64,000 nucleotides of DNA from Opitutales bacterium (lineage in GTDB: Bacteria > Verrucomicrobiota > Verrucomicrobiia > Opitutales > UBA2995). Location of the stretch: positions 1 to 64,000 of the forward strand of contig JAJDZZ010000069.1 of NCBI GenBank assembly GCA_022824405.1. Reading direction: 5' to 3'. The notes beneath the pieces were generated by a model, which worked only from the letters and a program-made list of their open reading frames with translations, did no database searches and was not told the origin of the DNA. Of this stretch, positions 23,364 to 32,813 are shown one piece after another. The position numbers were made by a program, and so were the translations under genes. Numbering within the stretch: the first letter of the stretch is position 1; each line of letters starts with the position of its first letter.

Positions 23364-25136
23364 ATGGCCCGGGGAGGCATATCGGTTTTCCGGCTTCTTT
23401 GCGTCTTCCTGGCCTTCGTGGCAGGATTTGCTGCGGTTTTGTTTCGTCTGGCCGATCTTCAACTGGCGGACCGTGGGGAGTTGGCGGAGGTAAGTGAGCG
23501 GATTCGGACCAAATTCCAGGTAATCGAGGCCAAGCGGGGAAACATATACGATCAACGGCACAATCTTCTGGCCGCTGCCAACAGGGTTTGGCAAGTGGGG
23601 GTCGATCCCGAATCCCTTAACCCGGAGGATAAACCCAACTGGCCGAGGCTGGCCCAATTATTGGATATTCCCTACGAGGAACTGCGCCCGAAAATGCTAC
23701 CCGGTCTACGGGTTATCGATGGGGTGGAAACCCCGATTCGATGGAAGACCTTGGCGGACGATATCACAGAGGTAGGCTATGAAGAGATCCTCGCTTTGGA
23801 AATCGATGGGGTTTACGGGAATCTTCACTACAAACGGGTTTATCCCGGAAAAACCAATGCCGCCCACGTTCTGGGTTTCGTCAACAAGGAACTGACTCCG
23901 GTTACCGGGGTGGAGTTGGCCATGGATTTTTATTTGAGCGGCCAGAAGGGTTGGTTGGAAACCGAATACGACGGCAAGCGCCAGGAAATGGTACAGTTTC
24001 GCAAGCGCCAGGTAGACCCCGTGGATGGGTTTCATGTTTTTCTGACCCTCGACCTGATGGTTCAACATGTCATAGACGAGGAACTCAAGAAAATCGCCGC
24101 CATGAGGCCGGATGGCGCCACCATCATCGTGAGCAATCCTTCCAATGGGTTCATATTGGGACTGGGGAACTGGCCCAACTATGATCCGAACGAATTTTAC
24201 GACACGGAAAAGTACCCGTTGGCCCATAGGAGAAACTTGGCCATAACAGACATTTACGAGCCGGGTTCGACCTTTAAAATCGTCCCCATTTCCGCCGCCT
24301 TATCGGAAGAAATAGTAAATCCCGACCGGGAAATCGACTGTTCTTTGGATCGGGTGCGCTACCAGGGCCGGATCATTTCGCTTCCCGACGACTATAAGGA
24401 TTTCGGTGTTCTCACAGTGCGCAACGTGGTGGCATATTCCAGCAATCGCGGTTCCGCCTACATAGGCATGATGCTGGGCGACCAACGGCTTTACCGTTAT
24501 GCCCGAGCATTCGGTTTTGGCGAAAAGACGGGCTTCATACTGAGTGGAGAGGTTACGGGGATATTACACAAGCCGGCTCGATGGGATGGATTGACCGTCA
24601 GCAGATTGCCCATGGGCCACGCCGTTGCCTGCACGCCATTGCAAACGCACATGGCCATGACAGTAATGGCGAACAACGGGGTACTGATGGAGCCCATGAT
24701 TGTTTCCCGGGTGGAAGATACCGAGGGTAACACCATAGTCGAATTCCAGCCCAAAGTCAGGCGAAGGGTAATTTCTTCTATTGCTGCCCTTTCCATGTCG
24801 GAATTCCTGATCAAGGCGGCTGGTCCGGGGGGCACGGCACAAAACGCCCAGATTCCCGGTATGGAAGTGGCTGGAAAAACGGGAACGACCCAGAAAATCA
24901 TGAAAAACGGGAAGTATTCCCACAGCGAACACGTGGCCTCGTTCACCGGATATTTTCCGGCCAGGGATCCCCGATTGGCCATCACGGTTGTCATCGATAA
25001 TCCGAAGACCCGATATACCGCCTATGGCGGCCGGGTGGCGGCTCCCGTTTTCAAAAGGGTTGCGGAGCAGTTGATTCACATAAGGGGAATTTCTCCCAGT
25101 TCCCCCAACCGTTCAATCGCACTGGACAAAAACTAG
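23364..25136 (+). CDS. ftsI: Division-specific transpeptidase (PBP3/FtsI)
   Basis: 590 residues. One N-terminal membrane anchor (about 8-28), then a PBP dimerisation domain beginning KRGNIYDQRHNLLA, then the transpeptidase. The serine nucleophile is Ser 302 in EPGSTFKI (SxxK), the second motif is the SSN of YSSNRGSAY and the third is the KTGT of AGKTGTTQK. It cross-links peptidoglycan at the septum with FtsW. The MGHAVACTPLQ segment before the third motif is normal for class B PBPs. It lies between ftsL and murE with very short spacers. No PASTA domains are present. Confidence 0.94.
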   Translation: MARGGISVFRLLCVFLAFVAGFAAVLFRLADLQLADRGELAEVSERIRTKFQVIEAKRGNIYDQRHNLLAAANRVWQVGVDPESLNPEDKPNWPRLAQLLDIPYEELRPKMLPGLRVIDGVETPIRWKTLADDITEVGYEEILALEIDGVYGNLHYKRVYPGKTNAAHVLGFVNKELTPVTGVELAMDFYLSGQKGWLETEYDGKRQEMVQFRKRQVDPVDGFHVFLTLDLMVQHVIDEELKKIAAMRPDGATIIVSNPSNGFILGLGNWPNYDPNEFYDTEKYPLAHRRNLAITDIYEPGSTFKIVPISAALSEEIVNPDREIDCSLDRVRYQGRIISLPDDYKDFGVLTVRNVVAYSSNRGSAYIGMMLGDQRLYRYARAFGFGEKTGFILSGEVTGILHKPARWDGLTVSRLPMGHAVACTPLQTHMAMTVMANNGVLMEPMIVSRVEDTEGNTIVEFQPKVRRRVISSIAALSMSEFLIKAAGPGGTAQNAQIPGMEVAGKTGTTQKIMKNGKYSHSEHVASFTGYFPARDPRLAITVVIDNPKTRYTAYGGRVAAPVFKRVAEQLIHIRGISPSSPNRSIALDKN

Positions 25137-25144
25137 TACTTTTC

Positions 25145-26752
25145 ATGAAAGGATTTGTCGAGATTGAAACACCTGCAAGGGGCAGCCGATTGCAGACTGG
25201 AAGTTGGGGTAACAATGGGTCGAGGGCGGTGGGCCCCAGGCAAAAATGTTTGCCGCCCACCCTGAAAACGCTCTTTCCCGAAAGGATCCGAATTGCCAGC
25301 AGGGGCGACTTGAACAAGCCGGTTTCGGCTCTGGTTACGGACAGCCGCCGGGTAATTCCCGGTGCGGTATTTTTTGCCATCCCCGGCCTGCGAACCCATG
25401 GCAGGTTTTATATCGAGCAAGCCATTGACGGGGGAGCCGTGGCAGTGGTGTCGGAAGAGGCGCCTGCGCACTGGGGGCAGACGGCTTCGATTCAAGTGGC
25501 TTCCATTCGGCGGGTAGTGGCCCAGGTGGCTCGGAGTTATTGCGAATGCCCCGACCGGCATCTCCAGGTTACCGGCATAACCGGCACCAACGGCAAGACG
25601 ACGGTATCCTACGTTTTGCAGCACCTGCTCAACCGGCATTTCGGCCGGGGTGAGGCCGGGTTGATAGGGACCGTCCAGTACGACCTGGGGAAGCGGACCA
25701 TACCTTCATTCAAGACGACACCCGAAGCGATCGATACCTTTTCTCTGTTGAGGCAAATGGTGCAAGGGGGTTGCCGATGGGCCGTCATGGAAGTCAGTTC
25801 CCATGGGATCGACCAGTTTCGGGTTTTCGGAATATCCTTCGACGTGGGGGTATTTCTCAATTTGACGCAGGACCATTTGGATTACCATGGGGACCTCGAG
25901 AGTTATTATCAGGTCAAGAAGCGCCTCTTTAAATCGGATGCGGAAGGGGACCCGAAGGTGGCGGTGATCAACTGGGATGATCCCTATGGCCGCCGTCTGG
26001 CGGAGGAACTGAAGGGCGACCTTCGGGTAATCACGTTTTCCCTGAAAGATGAGAAGGCCGATCTATGGGCCCGGGCCTATGATTGTTCTCATCAAGGTTC
26101 CAGGGCGGTCGTTCAATCGGGATCGGAATCGGCGGTCCTTTCCACCCGTCTGCCCGGGGCTTACAACGTAAGCAACATTCTGGCCGCGCTAGCTATCTGT
26201 AAGGCTTATGGAATCGGGCTATCCGATATCGGGCCGGAGGTGGAATCCTTTCCCGGCGTTCCCGGGAGGATGGAGCGCCTCCCCTCTAATGGGAATTTCA
26301 ACGTTTTCGTGGATTACGCCCATACGGATGACGCCCTGGCCAACGCTTTGGAAATGTTGAGCGCCATTACCCTGGGCAGGGTGATATTGGTCTTTGGCTG
26401 CGGAGGATGCCGCGACCGGGACAAGCGCAGGCTCATGATGAAGGTTGCCCAAAAGTATGCCGATCATACTTGCGCAACCTCGGACAATCCCCGTTCCGAG
26501 TCCATCGAAGCGATTTTCAGGGATATGAAGGAGGGGGTTTCAAATCCGGCAAAGGTTGAATTTATTTCAGATCGCCGGGCCGCTATCAGCCGGGCCCTCG
26601 ACGTGGCTCGGTCGGGAGACACCGTTTTGGTGGCGGGGAAAGGGCATGAAACCGTACAGGAATTCAAGGATAGAATCGTTCCCTTCGACGACCGTCAGGT
26701 CACCCGCGAGTTATTGGAAATCAAGCAATTGGTTAATGCCAGAATCCCGTGA
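25145..26752 (+). CDS. murE: UDP-MurNAc-tripeptide synthetase (meso-DAP type)
   Basis: 535 residues. Adds the third residue to UDP-MurNAc-L-Ala-D-Glu. The ATP loop is GITGTNGKTT (about 145-153). The DNPR motif at 447-450 is the marker of enzymes that add meso-diaminopimelate rather than lysine. EVSSHGIDQFRV, NLTQDHLDYHG and VFVDYAHTDDALANAL are normal. The N-terminus carries roughly 30 extra residues before the first recognisable strand; no better internal ATG was seen. Its end overlaps murF by four bases. Confidence 0.95.
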   Translation: MKGFVEIETPARGSRLQTGSWGNNGSRAVGPRQKCLPPTLKTLFPERIRIASRGDLNKPVSALVTDSRRVIPGAVFFAIPGLRTHGRFYIEQAIDGGAVAVVSEEAPAHWGQTASIQVASIRRVVAQVARSYCECPDRHLQVTGITGTNGKTTVSYVLQHLLNRHFGRGEAGLIGTVQYDLGKRTIPSFKTTPEAIDTFSLLRQMVQGGCRWAVMEVSSHGIDQFRVFGISFDVGVFLNLTQDHLDYHGDLESYYQVKKRLFKSDAEGDPKVAVINWDDPYGRRLAEELKGDLRVITFSLKDEKADLWARAYDCSHQGSRAVVQSGSESAVLSTRLPGAYNVSNILAALAICKAYGIGLSDIGPEVESFPGVPGRMERLPSNGNFNVFVDYAHTDDALANALEMLSAITLGRVILVFGCGGCRDRDKRRLMMKVAQKYADHTCATSDNPRSESIEAIFRDMKEGVSNPAKVEFISDRRAAISRALDVARSGDTVLVAGKGHETVQEFKDRIVPFDDRQVTRELLEIKQLVNARIP

Positions 26753-28143
26753 GTTTACTTTCGACCCAACCTTTTGCCGATTGGACCGGAGGGAGATGGA
26801 ACAAACCTCCTCCCGAGGGGATAACCGCATTTAATATCGACAGCCGGATCGTTTGTTCCGGGGAGATGTTCGTGGCTCTCGCCACCAGCGAGCGCGATGG
26901 GCACGATTTTGTGGCCAACGCCCAAACGAACGGGGCGGTGGCGGCGTTGGTTTCCCGGGAAATCGACTTGGCCGGTATTCCGCAACTGGTGGTGGACGAT
27001 CCGATCGACGCCCTGCAGAAAATTGCTGAAAATCACCGTAAAGGATTCGAGGGACTGGTCATCGGTGTGACGGGAAGTTGCGGAAAAACTTCCACCAAGA
27101 ACCTGCTGGCACGGTTGCTTCCCGACACCACCCTCAAGACTCAGGGCAATCTCAACAACCATCTCGGGGTGCCACTGACCCTTTCCCTTCTGCGTCCCTG
27201 CCATACCCATGCCGTTGTGGAGGTGGGAATGAATACTCCGGGTGAGATTGCCAAACTGGCCCGGCTGACCGGGCCGGATTATTCGGTGATAACCACCATT
27301 GCGCCGGCCCACCTCAAGGGGATCGGTTCCATTGAGGGAGTAGCATTGGAAAAGGCTGCCATGGCGGCGGCTACCCGAAAACTGACCGTTCTGCCTACGA
27401 CCTGTTTTCGCTTCGCCCCCTTCCAGGAGTTGGAAACGCCCATCCTTGCCGCGGGAAAACCCGAATCGGGTTGGACTTATCCGGAAAATGTCCGGTTTTG
27501 TCATTTTGAGATTGAGCACCATGGAGAAATGACGCGGGTTTTCCTGCACCCCGAAACAGGCGCCTCTTTGAAATTTCAGCGAAGCCGGATGAGTGAAGGC
27601 ATGGCCCGGAACACGGTATTGGCCTTGCTATTGGGTTTGGAGTTGGGAATGGAAGCCCCACTGCTTCAGGCCCGATTGAAGATGTGGAAACCGGGGTTCC
27701 TCCGGGGTGACCAGGTCCGATTGGGGAACCTGACCTTTTTTATCGATTGCTATAATTCAAATCCCCTGAGCATGCGGGATTCACTGGACTATTTCCATGC
27801 CATCATGCCGGAGGAATCGCCTCGGTTTTACGTGCTGGGCGGAATGGGTGAACTGGGTCCCTACACCGAGGAATATCACTGGCAACTGGGACAGTCCTTT
27901 CAGATGCGTGCGGGAGATCGCCTGTTTATTACCGGAAGGGAGATTTTTGGGTTCCTGGCCGGTTACAAGGCAGCAGGAGGCGATGAATCGCAAGTAACCG
28001 TCTTTGAGGACAAACGGGTGGTGGTCCGATTTTTGCGAGAGGCCAATGGGTCCGTATTTCTCAAGGGAAGTCGGGCCTACATGCTGGAGACCATTTACGA
28101 ACAATTAAAGGAGGAGCGTTTTCCGCTGTCGGCGATATGCTGA
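26749..28143 (+). CDS. murF: UDP-MurNAc-tripeptide:D-Ala-D-Ala ligase
   Basis: 464 residues from GTG 26749, overlapping the murE stop (GTGA). Adds D-Ala-D-Ala to the UDP-MurNAc tripeptide. The ATP loop is GVTGSCGKTSTKN; TQGNLNNHLGVPLTLL-like sequence, VVEVGMNTPGEIAKLA and FIDCYNSNPLSMRDSL are characteristic, the last being the NAN/DSYN-type motif with a Cys variation (DCYNSNP). The end overlaps the mraY start by seven bases. No ddl, which makes its substrate, is in the cluster. Confidence 0.93.
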   Translation: MSLLSTQPFADWTGGRWNKPPPEGITAFNIDSRIVCSGEMFVALATSERDGHDFVANAQTNGAVAALVSREIDLAGIPQLVVDDPIDALQKIAENHRKGFEGLVIGVTGSCGKTSTKNLLARLLPDTTLKTQGNLNNHLGVPLTLSLLRPCHTHAVVEVGMNTPGEIAKLARLTGPDYSVITTIAPAHLKGIGSIEGVALEKAAMAAATRKLTVLPTTCFRFAPFQELETPILAAGKPESGWTYPENVRFCHFEIEHHGEMTRVFLHPETGASLKFQRSRMSEGMARNTVLALLLGLELGMEAPLLQARLKMWKPGFLRGDQVRLGNLTFFIDCYNSNPLSMRDSLDYFHAIMPEESPRFYVLGGMGELGPYTEEYHWQLGQSFQMRAGDRLFITGREIFGFLAGYKAAGGDESQVTVFEDKRVVVRFLREANGSVFLKGSRAYMLETIYEQLKEERFPLSAIC

Positions 28144-29237
28144 GTTATTTGGCAGAATTGGAAGCTTGGTGGGGACCGTTGCGGTTATTCCGTTACATAA
28201 CGTTTCGGGCTCTCCTTGGATCGGCTACAGCCCTGTTCATCGGATTTGCCCTGGCCCCATACATGCTGGAGAGGTTGCGCAGGTTCAAGTTGCACCAGCG
28301 GCTGCGGGACAAGAGCGAGGTCGGGTCCCTGGCCAAACTGCACGCCGGCAAAAAGGACACCCCCACCATGGGTGGACTGATGATTTTCTTCTCGGTGACC
28401 GTTTCCGTACTTATTTGGGCCAAGCCCAATGTTTTTGTGCTGGCCGCCCTGGGGGTATACGCGGCGCTCACCTTGTTGGGATTTGTCGATGACTATTTGA
28501 AGATTTCGAGAAAGGACAGCAAAGGTCTGAACAAGAAGCAGAAACTGATTTGGCAGACTTCCGTAACGGTACTAACGCTGTTCCTCCTCGTTATGCATCC
28601 CGCCAGTGCGGACAAGATAAGAGAACTGTGGGTGCCTTTTTTCAAGGATCCGGTAATAATGGTCATGCCCCTTCCGTTTTTGTTTGTTTTTCTTTTCTTC
28701 GTATTGGTCGGTTCCTCCAATGCCATTAACCTCACCGATGGCATAGACGGGTTGGCGATTGGTTGTACCATAACGGTCGCCCTGGTTTACTGCATCATGG
28801 CCTACGCTGCGGGACACGCGGTCATAGCCGACTATTTGGTGATCAGTTTTGTTCCCGGAGTGGGGGAGTTGAGTATAATTTGCGCGAGTCTGGTGGGAGC
28901 GGGCCTGGCCTTTCTTTGGTACAACTCGCACCCTGCGGAAGTTTTCATGGGGGATACCGGGTCCTTGGCCTTGGGTGGGCTGATCGGTTTGGTGGCGTTC
29001 ATGGTGCACCAGCCTCTGACCCTGGTCATTGTGGGAGGGATTTTTGTCATTGAAGCGCTTTCCGTCCTCATTCAGGTCTTCGCTTACAGGACGCAAAAGA
29101 AACGGGTTTTTGGGATGGCTCCCATCCATCACCACTTCGAATTGAAAGGATGGCCCGAATCGAAAGTCGTCATCCGATTCTGGATACTTTCACTCGCCTT
29201 TGCCCTCGTCGGCCTGGGCACCCTTAAACTGCGATGA
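28137..29237 (+). CDS. mraY: Phospho-MurNAc-pentapeptide transferase
   Basis: 366 residues with about ten membrane segments. Transfers phospho-MurNAc-pentapeptide to undecaprenyl phosphate to make lipid I. Motifs: KKDTPTMGGLMIFF, GFVDDYLKISRKDSKGL (the catalytic Asp pair), SNAINLTDGIDGLAIG, NSHPAEVFMGDTGSLALGG and APIHHHFELKGWPE. The length is typical. It overlaps murF upstream and murD downstream (ATGA at 29234-29237). Confidence 0.97.
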   Translation: MLSYLAELEAWWGPLRLFRYITFRALLGSATALFIGFALAPYMLERLRRFKLHQRLRDKSEVGSLAKLHAGKKDTPTMGGLMIFFSVTVSVLIWAKPNVFVLAALGVYAALTLLGFVDDYLKISRKDSKGLNKKQKLIWQTSVTVLTLFLLVMHPASADKIRELWVPFFKDPVIMVMPLPFLFVFLFFVLVGSSNAINLTDGIDGLAIGCTITVALVYCIMAYAAGHAVIADYLVISFVPGVGELSIICASLVGAGLAFLWYNSHPAEVFMGDTGSLALGGLIGLVAFMVHQPLTLVIVGGIFVIEALSVLIQVFAYRTQKKRVFGMAPIHHHFELKGWPESKVVIRFWILSLAFALVGLGTLKLR

Positions 29238-30532
29238 GGAGACGGCAGCCAGCGGATAAGGTAAAATTCTGGCTTCGCCGTCCCGTTGCCATTTTTGGGG
29301 CGGGAATTAGTGGCCGGGCCGCTGAGAGTCTGATTGACGGTTTGGGAGGAACCTCGGTCGTCTACGATGAATTCAATGCGGATTTCCCTGACTTTTCCGA
29401 GAAGGCTGCCACCCGGCATGAATTGATCGTCGTCAGCCCTGGATTCTGCCGGGAGCACCCTTGGATGAAACGGGGTCGTCTTCACGGCTGCGAAATCATC
29501 GGGGAGTTGGACCTGGCCAGCCTTCTGTGGAAGGGGAAGGTCGTCGCCGTGACCGGCACCAATGGAAAATCGACCCTGGTAGAATTTATCGCCCATTCCC
29601 TTCGCTATGCCGGTTTCGAGGCCCGCGCCGTCGGCAACATCGGGATCCCTTTTGCCCAGTCCCTGACCAAGTGGAACAGGGCCGAGGCTTGGGCGGTAGT
29701 GGAAGTAAGCTCGTTTCAGGCCGAAACCATGCGCTACTTCCGGGCCGATACGGTTCTTTGGTCAAACTTTTCCGAAGATCATCTCGATCGGCACGGGTCC
29801 ATGCGTTCCTATTTTGAAGCGAAGGCGAATTTGCTATCGGTGGGGCGTCCCAGGCTTTCCTTGCTCGGAAAAGATGTGGCCCCTTGTTTCAGGCGGTTCG
29901 GATATGCCCTTCCGCCGGAGGCACAGGTATTGTCAGGTCCGGTTCTGAACGGACCGGAGGGTTCCATTTTCAACCTTCTCCCGCAGCGGGAAAATTTTCA
30001 ATTGGTCGCGGCTCTGTTCCGGTTTTGGGGCTTCGATCCCGGAATATTACTGGATACAGTGACCAGTTTTGAGCAAAGTCCGCATCGGCTCCGGCGCGTT
30101 TCAAGGATAAAGGGAGTTGAATTCTGGAACGACTCCAAAGCGACCAATTTTTCTGCGGCGGAGGCCGCCCTCAAACACTTTGACCGAAAAGTTATCTGGC
30201 TGGGAGGGGGCAAAGCCAAAGGAGGCCGGATCGGATCCTTTGTCCGGCGGATAAGCCCCTGCGTAAAAAAGGCATTCCTCACAGGCGATACGGCTGAGCA
30301 ACTGGGAGGAGCCCTCGATGAAACGGGCGTTTCCTGGGAACGGTTCGATTCGCTGGAAGGTTCGGTCCGGGCCGCCTTCGTTCAGGCTGCTGCGGACGAT
30401 ATTGTGCTACTAAGCCCGGGCTTTGCCAGCCAGAAACCCTTCAAAAGTTTTTCCGAACGCGGGCGCTTTTTTGAACGAGTGTTATCGGATCTCGAGTTTA
30501 ATCTGCAATTAACCCCCCAAACAAATAATTAA
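29234..30532 (+). CDS. murD: UDP-MurNAc-L-Ala:D-Glu ligase
   Basis: 432 residues. Adds D-glutamate to UDP-MurNAc-L-Ala. N-terminal Rossmann-like UDP site (VAIFGAGISGRAAESL), ATP loop VTGTNGKSTLVEF, VEVSSFQAETM, NFSEDHLDRHGSM, and the C-terminal domain with FWNDSKATNFSAAEAAL and WLGGGKAKGG. DIVLLSPGFASQKPFKSFSERG near the end is the usual murD tail motif. It is slightly shorter than the E. coli enzyme but complete. It starts within the mraY stop and is followed one base later by the LysM lipoprotein gene. Confidence 0.95.
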   Translation: MRRRQPADKVKFWLRRPVAIFGAGISGRAAESLIDGLGGTSVVYDEFNADFPDFSEKAATRHELIVVSPGFCREHPWMKRGRLHGCEIIGELDLASLLWKGKVVAVTGTNGKSTLVEFIAHSLRYAGFEARAVGNIGIPFAQSLTKWNRAEAWAVVEVSSFQAETMRYFRADTVLWSNFSEDHLDRHGSMRSYFEAKANLLSVGRPRLSLLGKDVAPCFRRFGYALPPEAQVLSGPVLNGPEGSIFNLLPQRENFQLVAALFRFWGFDPGILLDTVTSFEQSPHRLRRVSRIKGVEFWNDSKATNFSAAEAALKHFDRKVIWLGGGKAKGGRIGSFVRRISPCVKKAFLTGDTAEQLGGALDETGVSWERFDSLEGSVRAAFVQAAADDIVLLSPGFASQKPFKSFSERGRFFERVLSDLEFNLQLTPQTNN

Positions 30533-30533
30533 A

Positions 30534-31628
30534 ATGAAAGCGAAAGTATTCATAATGGTGATGGCCTTTCACATCCTGGTGGTTGCCGGACTATATTTGC
30601 TGTCGGCCTGCTCTACAAAAGAGGGGCCGGTATCGGCGATCGGTCCACCTGCCCCTCAAGTCGCGGAGAGCCCCCGCCCCCGATTACAGGCGCCGACCCG
30701 CCCTGAAAGTCCCCAGGAACTTACCAACCAGGAAGAACCCGCATACGCTGATGTGGCTGATGTGGCTGATGTGGCTGATGAGGCAGAGGTGGCTGAGGTG
30801 GTCCCGGAGCTCGACCCCATTTTCAATGCCGGGACCGAGTTGGAGGATCCTACGTCCGACCGGGGCCAAGTATACGTGGTAGAATCTGGCGATACCCTTT
30901 GGAGTATCTCGACGAAACACGGTGTGGCCCTGGACGATTTGCTGGGGGCCAACGGCCTGACCCGGAATTCCACCCTACAGATTGGTCAAAGGATATCCAT
31001 TCCAGTCGAAGGCCAGTTGGAAATTTTTCCGGAAACTTCGGCTTTGGGAGATCTTGAACCATTGCCTTTGGAGCCCGTTGTGCCCGAACCCTCGGACCTG
31101 CCTCTGGAAATGACCCAGCCCTACACCGTGGTCTCGGGCGACACCCTTTCGGGCATTGCCCGACGGTTCAATACCAGGGTGGAGGATATCATGGCGGCCA
31201 GTGGTTTGACCTCCCATAACCTTCGAGTGAACCAGGTGCTATCAATTCCGGTGAACAGTATTTCCACGGTTATTCCTCCCCTGGCGATAGAACCGGTTCC
31301 GGAGGTTTCTCCTGAGCCTGTTGCCGACCATGGATCGGTCGTCCATGTCGTTCAACCGGGAGAGACTCCTTCCGGTATTGCCAAAAAGTACGGAATTTCC
31401 GTGGCCAAACTGATGGAAGACAATCGAATCGGCGATCCCCGGAGAATTTTTGCCGGGGAAGAATTAAGGATTCGCATGTCGGAGGCTCAGCCCCTGGAAC
31501 CGGTGTCGGCCGTGGAGGACCCCGTCCCGCCTCCTTCATTGGATGCTCCGGTGACTCCCGCCGAATTGGATGAGTCGGTTTTCGATGATCTGCAGGGTAT
31601 TCCGGAGGTGGAAGTGGCCCCACAATAA
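30534..31628 (+). CDS. LysM-repeat lipoprotein between murD and ftsW (NlpD-like position)
   Basis: 364 residues. A lipobox LLSAC (Cys 26) predicts a lipid-anchored envelope protein. Three LysM domains lie at about 112-157, 196-240 and 269-314 (YVVESGDTLWSIS, YTVVSGDTLSGIA, HVVQPGETPSGIA), separated by proline/glutamate-rich linkers. LysM domains bind peptidoglycan GlcNAc. Before the first domain is a short ADV tandem repeat. No LytM/M23 peptidase or amidase domain follows; the C-terminal 50 residues are acidic and Pro-rich. Chlamydiae carry nlpD, also LysM-bearing, in the same place between murD and ftsW, so this is probably the PVC counterpart. It may anchor or recruit division-site hydrolases. 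Confidence 0.85.
   Translation: MKAKVFIMVMAFHILVVAGLYLLSACSTKEGPVSAIGPPAPQVAESPRPRLQAPTRPESPQELTNQEEPAYADVADVADVADEAEVAEVVPELDPIFNAGTELEDPTSDRGQVYVVESGDTLWSISTKHGVALDDLLGANGLTRNSTLQIGQRISIPVEGQLEIFPETSALGDLEPLPLEPVVPEPSDLPLEMTQPYTVVSGDTLSGIARRFNTRVEDIMAASGLTSHNLRVNQVLSIPVNSISTVIPPLAIEPVPEVSPEPVADHGSVVHVVQPGETPSGIAKKYGISVAKLMEDNRIGDPRRIFAGEELRIRMSEAQPLEPVSAVEDPVPPPSLDAPVTPAELDESVFDDLQGIPEVEVAPQ
30746..30801 (+). repeat. In-frame 9-bp tandem repeat in the LysM gene
   Basis: Three near-perfect GCTGATGTG units are followed by diverged GCTGATGAG, GCAGAGGTG and GCTGAGGTG units. They encode ADVADVADVADEAEVAEV, an acidic linker just after the lipid anchor. Repeats of this type expand and contract by slippage while keeping the frame. 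Confidence 0.85.
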
Positions 31629-31652
31629 CCGGTTCGGCTCGTCCCCCGCGTC

Positions 31653-32813
31653 ATGCCAAAATTTTCCATAGGAAGAAATCCCGCAGGGGGATTTTTTTAT
31701 CAGAGGCTGCTGATTTTTATCAGTGTTCTGACCTTGATGATCATCGGCCTGATTTCCATTTCCAGTGCGACTCAGTCCCTGGATGCCGGTTCCTACCGGT
31801 TTTTGGAAAGGCAAATGATATGGTTGGTTTTGGCCATTGGGTTAGGGTTGGTTGCAGCGCTGATCGATTTGGACAAAATCAAACCCCTCATACCGATCGC
31901 AGCCGTCCTGGCTGTAGCTGTGTTGATTTTGGTACTGATTCCCGGTATCGGGAAAATGGTAAACGGAAGCAGACGTTGGATCGTGTTGGGAGGGCTTGGA
32001 TTCCAACCGTCGGAATTTGCCAAGATTCCTTTTATTTTTTTAATGGCCTATTACCTGAATGCTCAACAGCGCAACCTGAAAGACCTGAAGATGGGACTCT
32101 TCCTTCCCTTAATATTTATTGGGTTATTTGCTTTTCCTATTTTATTGGAACCGGATTTTGGAACTTGCGCCCTCTTCGGGGCTGTCGGGATGTTGATGGT
32201 CTTTCTTTCCGGCGCCCGGCTGGTCCACCTCGTTCCCACCGTAGTGGGAGGGATGGCGGCCTTCATAGGTTTGATTCTCCAGGATGAGGTCCGGTCGCGG
32301 CGATTGTTCGCTTTTCTGGATGTCGAAGGAAATCGACAAGAGGGATCCTATCAATTGTACCAGGGGTGGCTCGCCTTTGTAAACGGGGGAGCCACCGGGG
32401 TTGGAGCTGGCAATGGCCGTTACCAGAACGATTATCTCCCCGAGGCGCACACGGATTTCATACTGGCCATCATTGGTGAAGAGTTCGGTTTCATGATAAC
32501 CACTTTGGTAGTAATTCTGTTTGCCACCGTTTTTTGCCTGGTAATTTTTTCCCTCAAACGCGCGCCCAATATGTATCATGGGCAATTGGTTATGGGCACT
32601 TTGCTGATGATCTGCCTCCAGGCCTTGATCAATATGGGGGTCGTGACCGGTTTACTTCCAACCAAGGGATTATCCCTCCCCTTCATCAGCTATGGCGGGT
32701 CGAACCTGATTACGATGTGCGTTCTCACCGGTATACTAATAAACTGCCTGCGCCATTGGGAGAGGCTTCCCATTAGTTCTGAGCAAAGAAAATTTGTTGA
32801 AATTACAGCATAA
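31653..32813 (+). CDS. ftsW: Septal peptidoglycan glycosyltransferase, SEDS family
   Basis: 386 residues with about ten membrane segments. SEDS proteins polymerise lipid II; FtsW works with FtsI at the septum. Motifs: NGSRRWIVLGGLGFQPSEFAKI, LLEPDFGTCALF (with the conserved Asp), a large extracellular loop with GSYQLYQGWLAFVNGG, LPEAHTDFILAIIGEEFGF, and LPTKGLSLPFISYGGSNLI near the end. It starts 24 bases after the LysM gene and its stop overlaps the murG ATG by one base (TAATG). Confidence 0.95.
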   Translation: MPKFSIGRNPAGGFFYQRLLIFISVLTLMIIGLISISSATQSLDAGSYRFLERQMIWLVLAIGLGLVAALIDLDKIKPLIPIAAVLAVAVLILVLIPGIGKMVNGSRRWIVLGGLGFQPSEFAKIPFIFLMAYYLNAQQRNLKDLKMGLFLPLIFIGLFAFPILLEPDFGTCALFGAVGMLMVFLSGARLVHLVPTVVGGMAAFIGLILQDEVRSRRLFAFLDVEGNRQEGSYQLYQGWLAFVNGGATGVGAGNGRYQNDYLPEAHTDFILAIIGEEFGFMITTLVVILFATVFCLVIFSLKRAPNMYHGQLVMGTLLMICLQALINMGVVTGLLPTKGLSLPFISYGGSNLITMCVLTGILINCLRHWERLPISSEQRKFVEITA

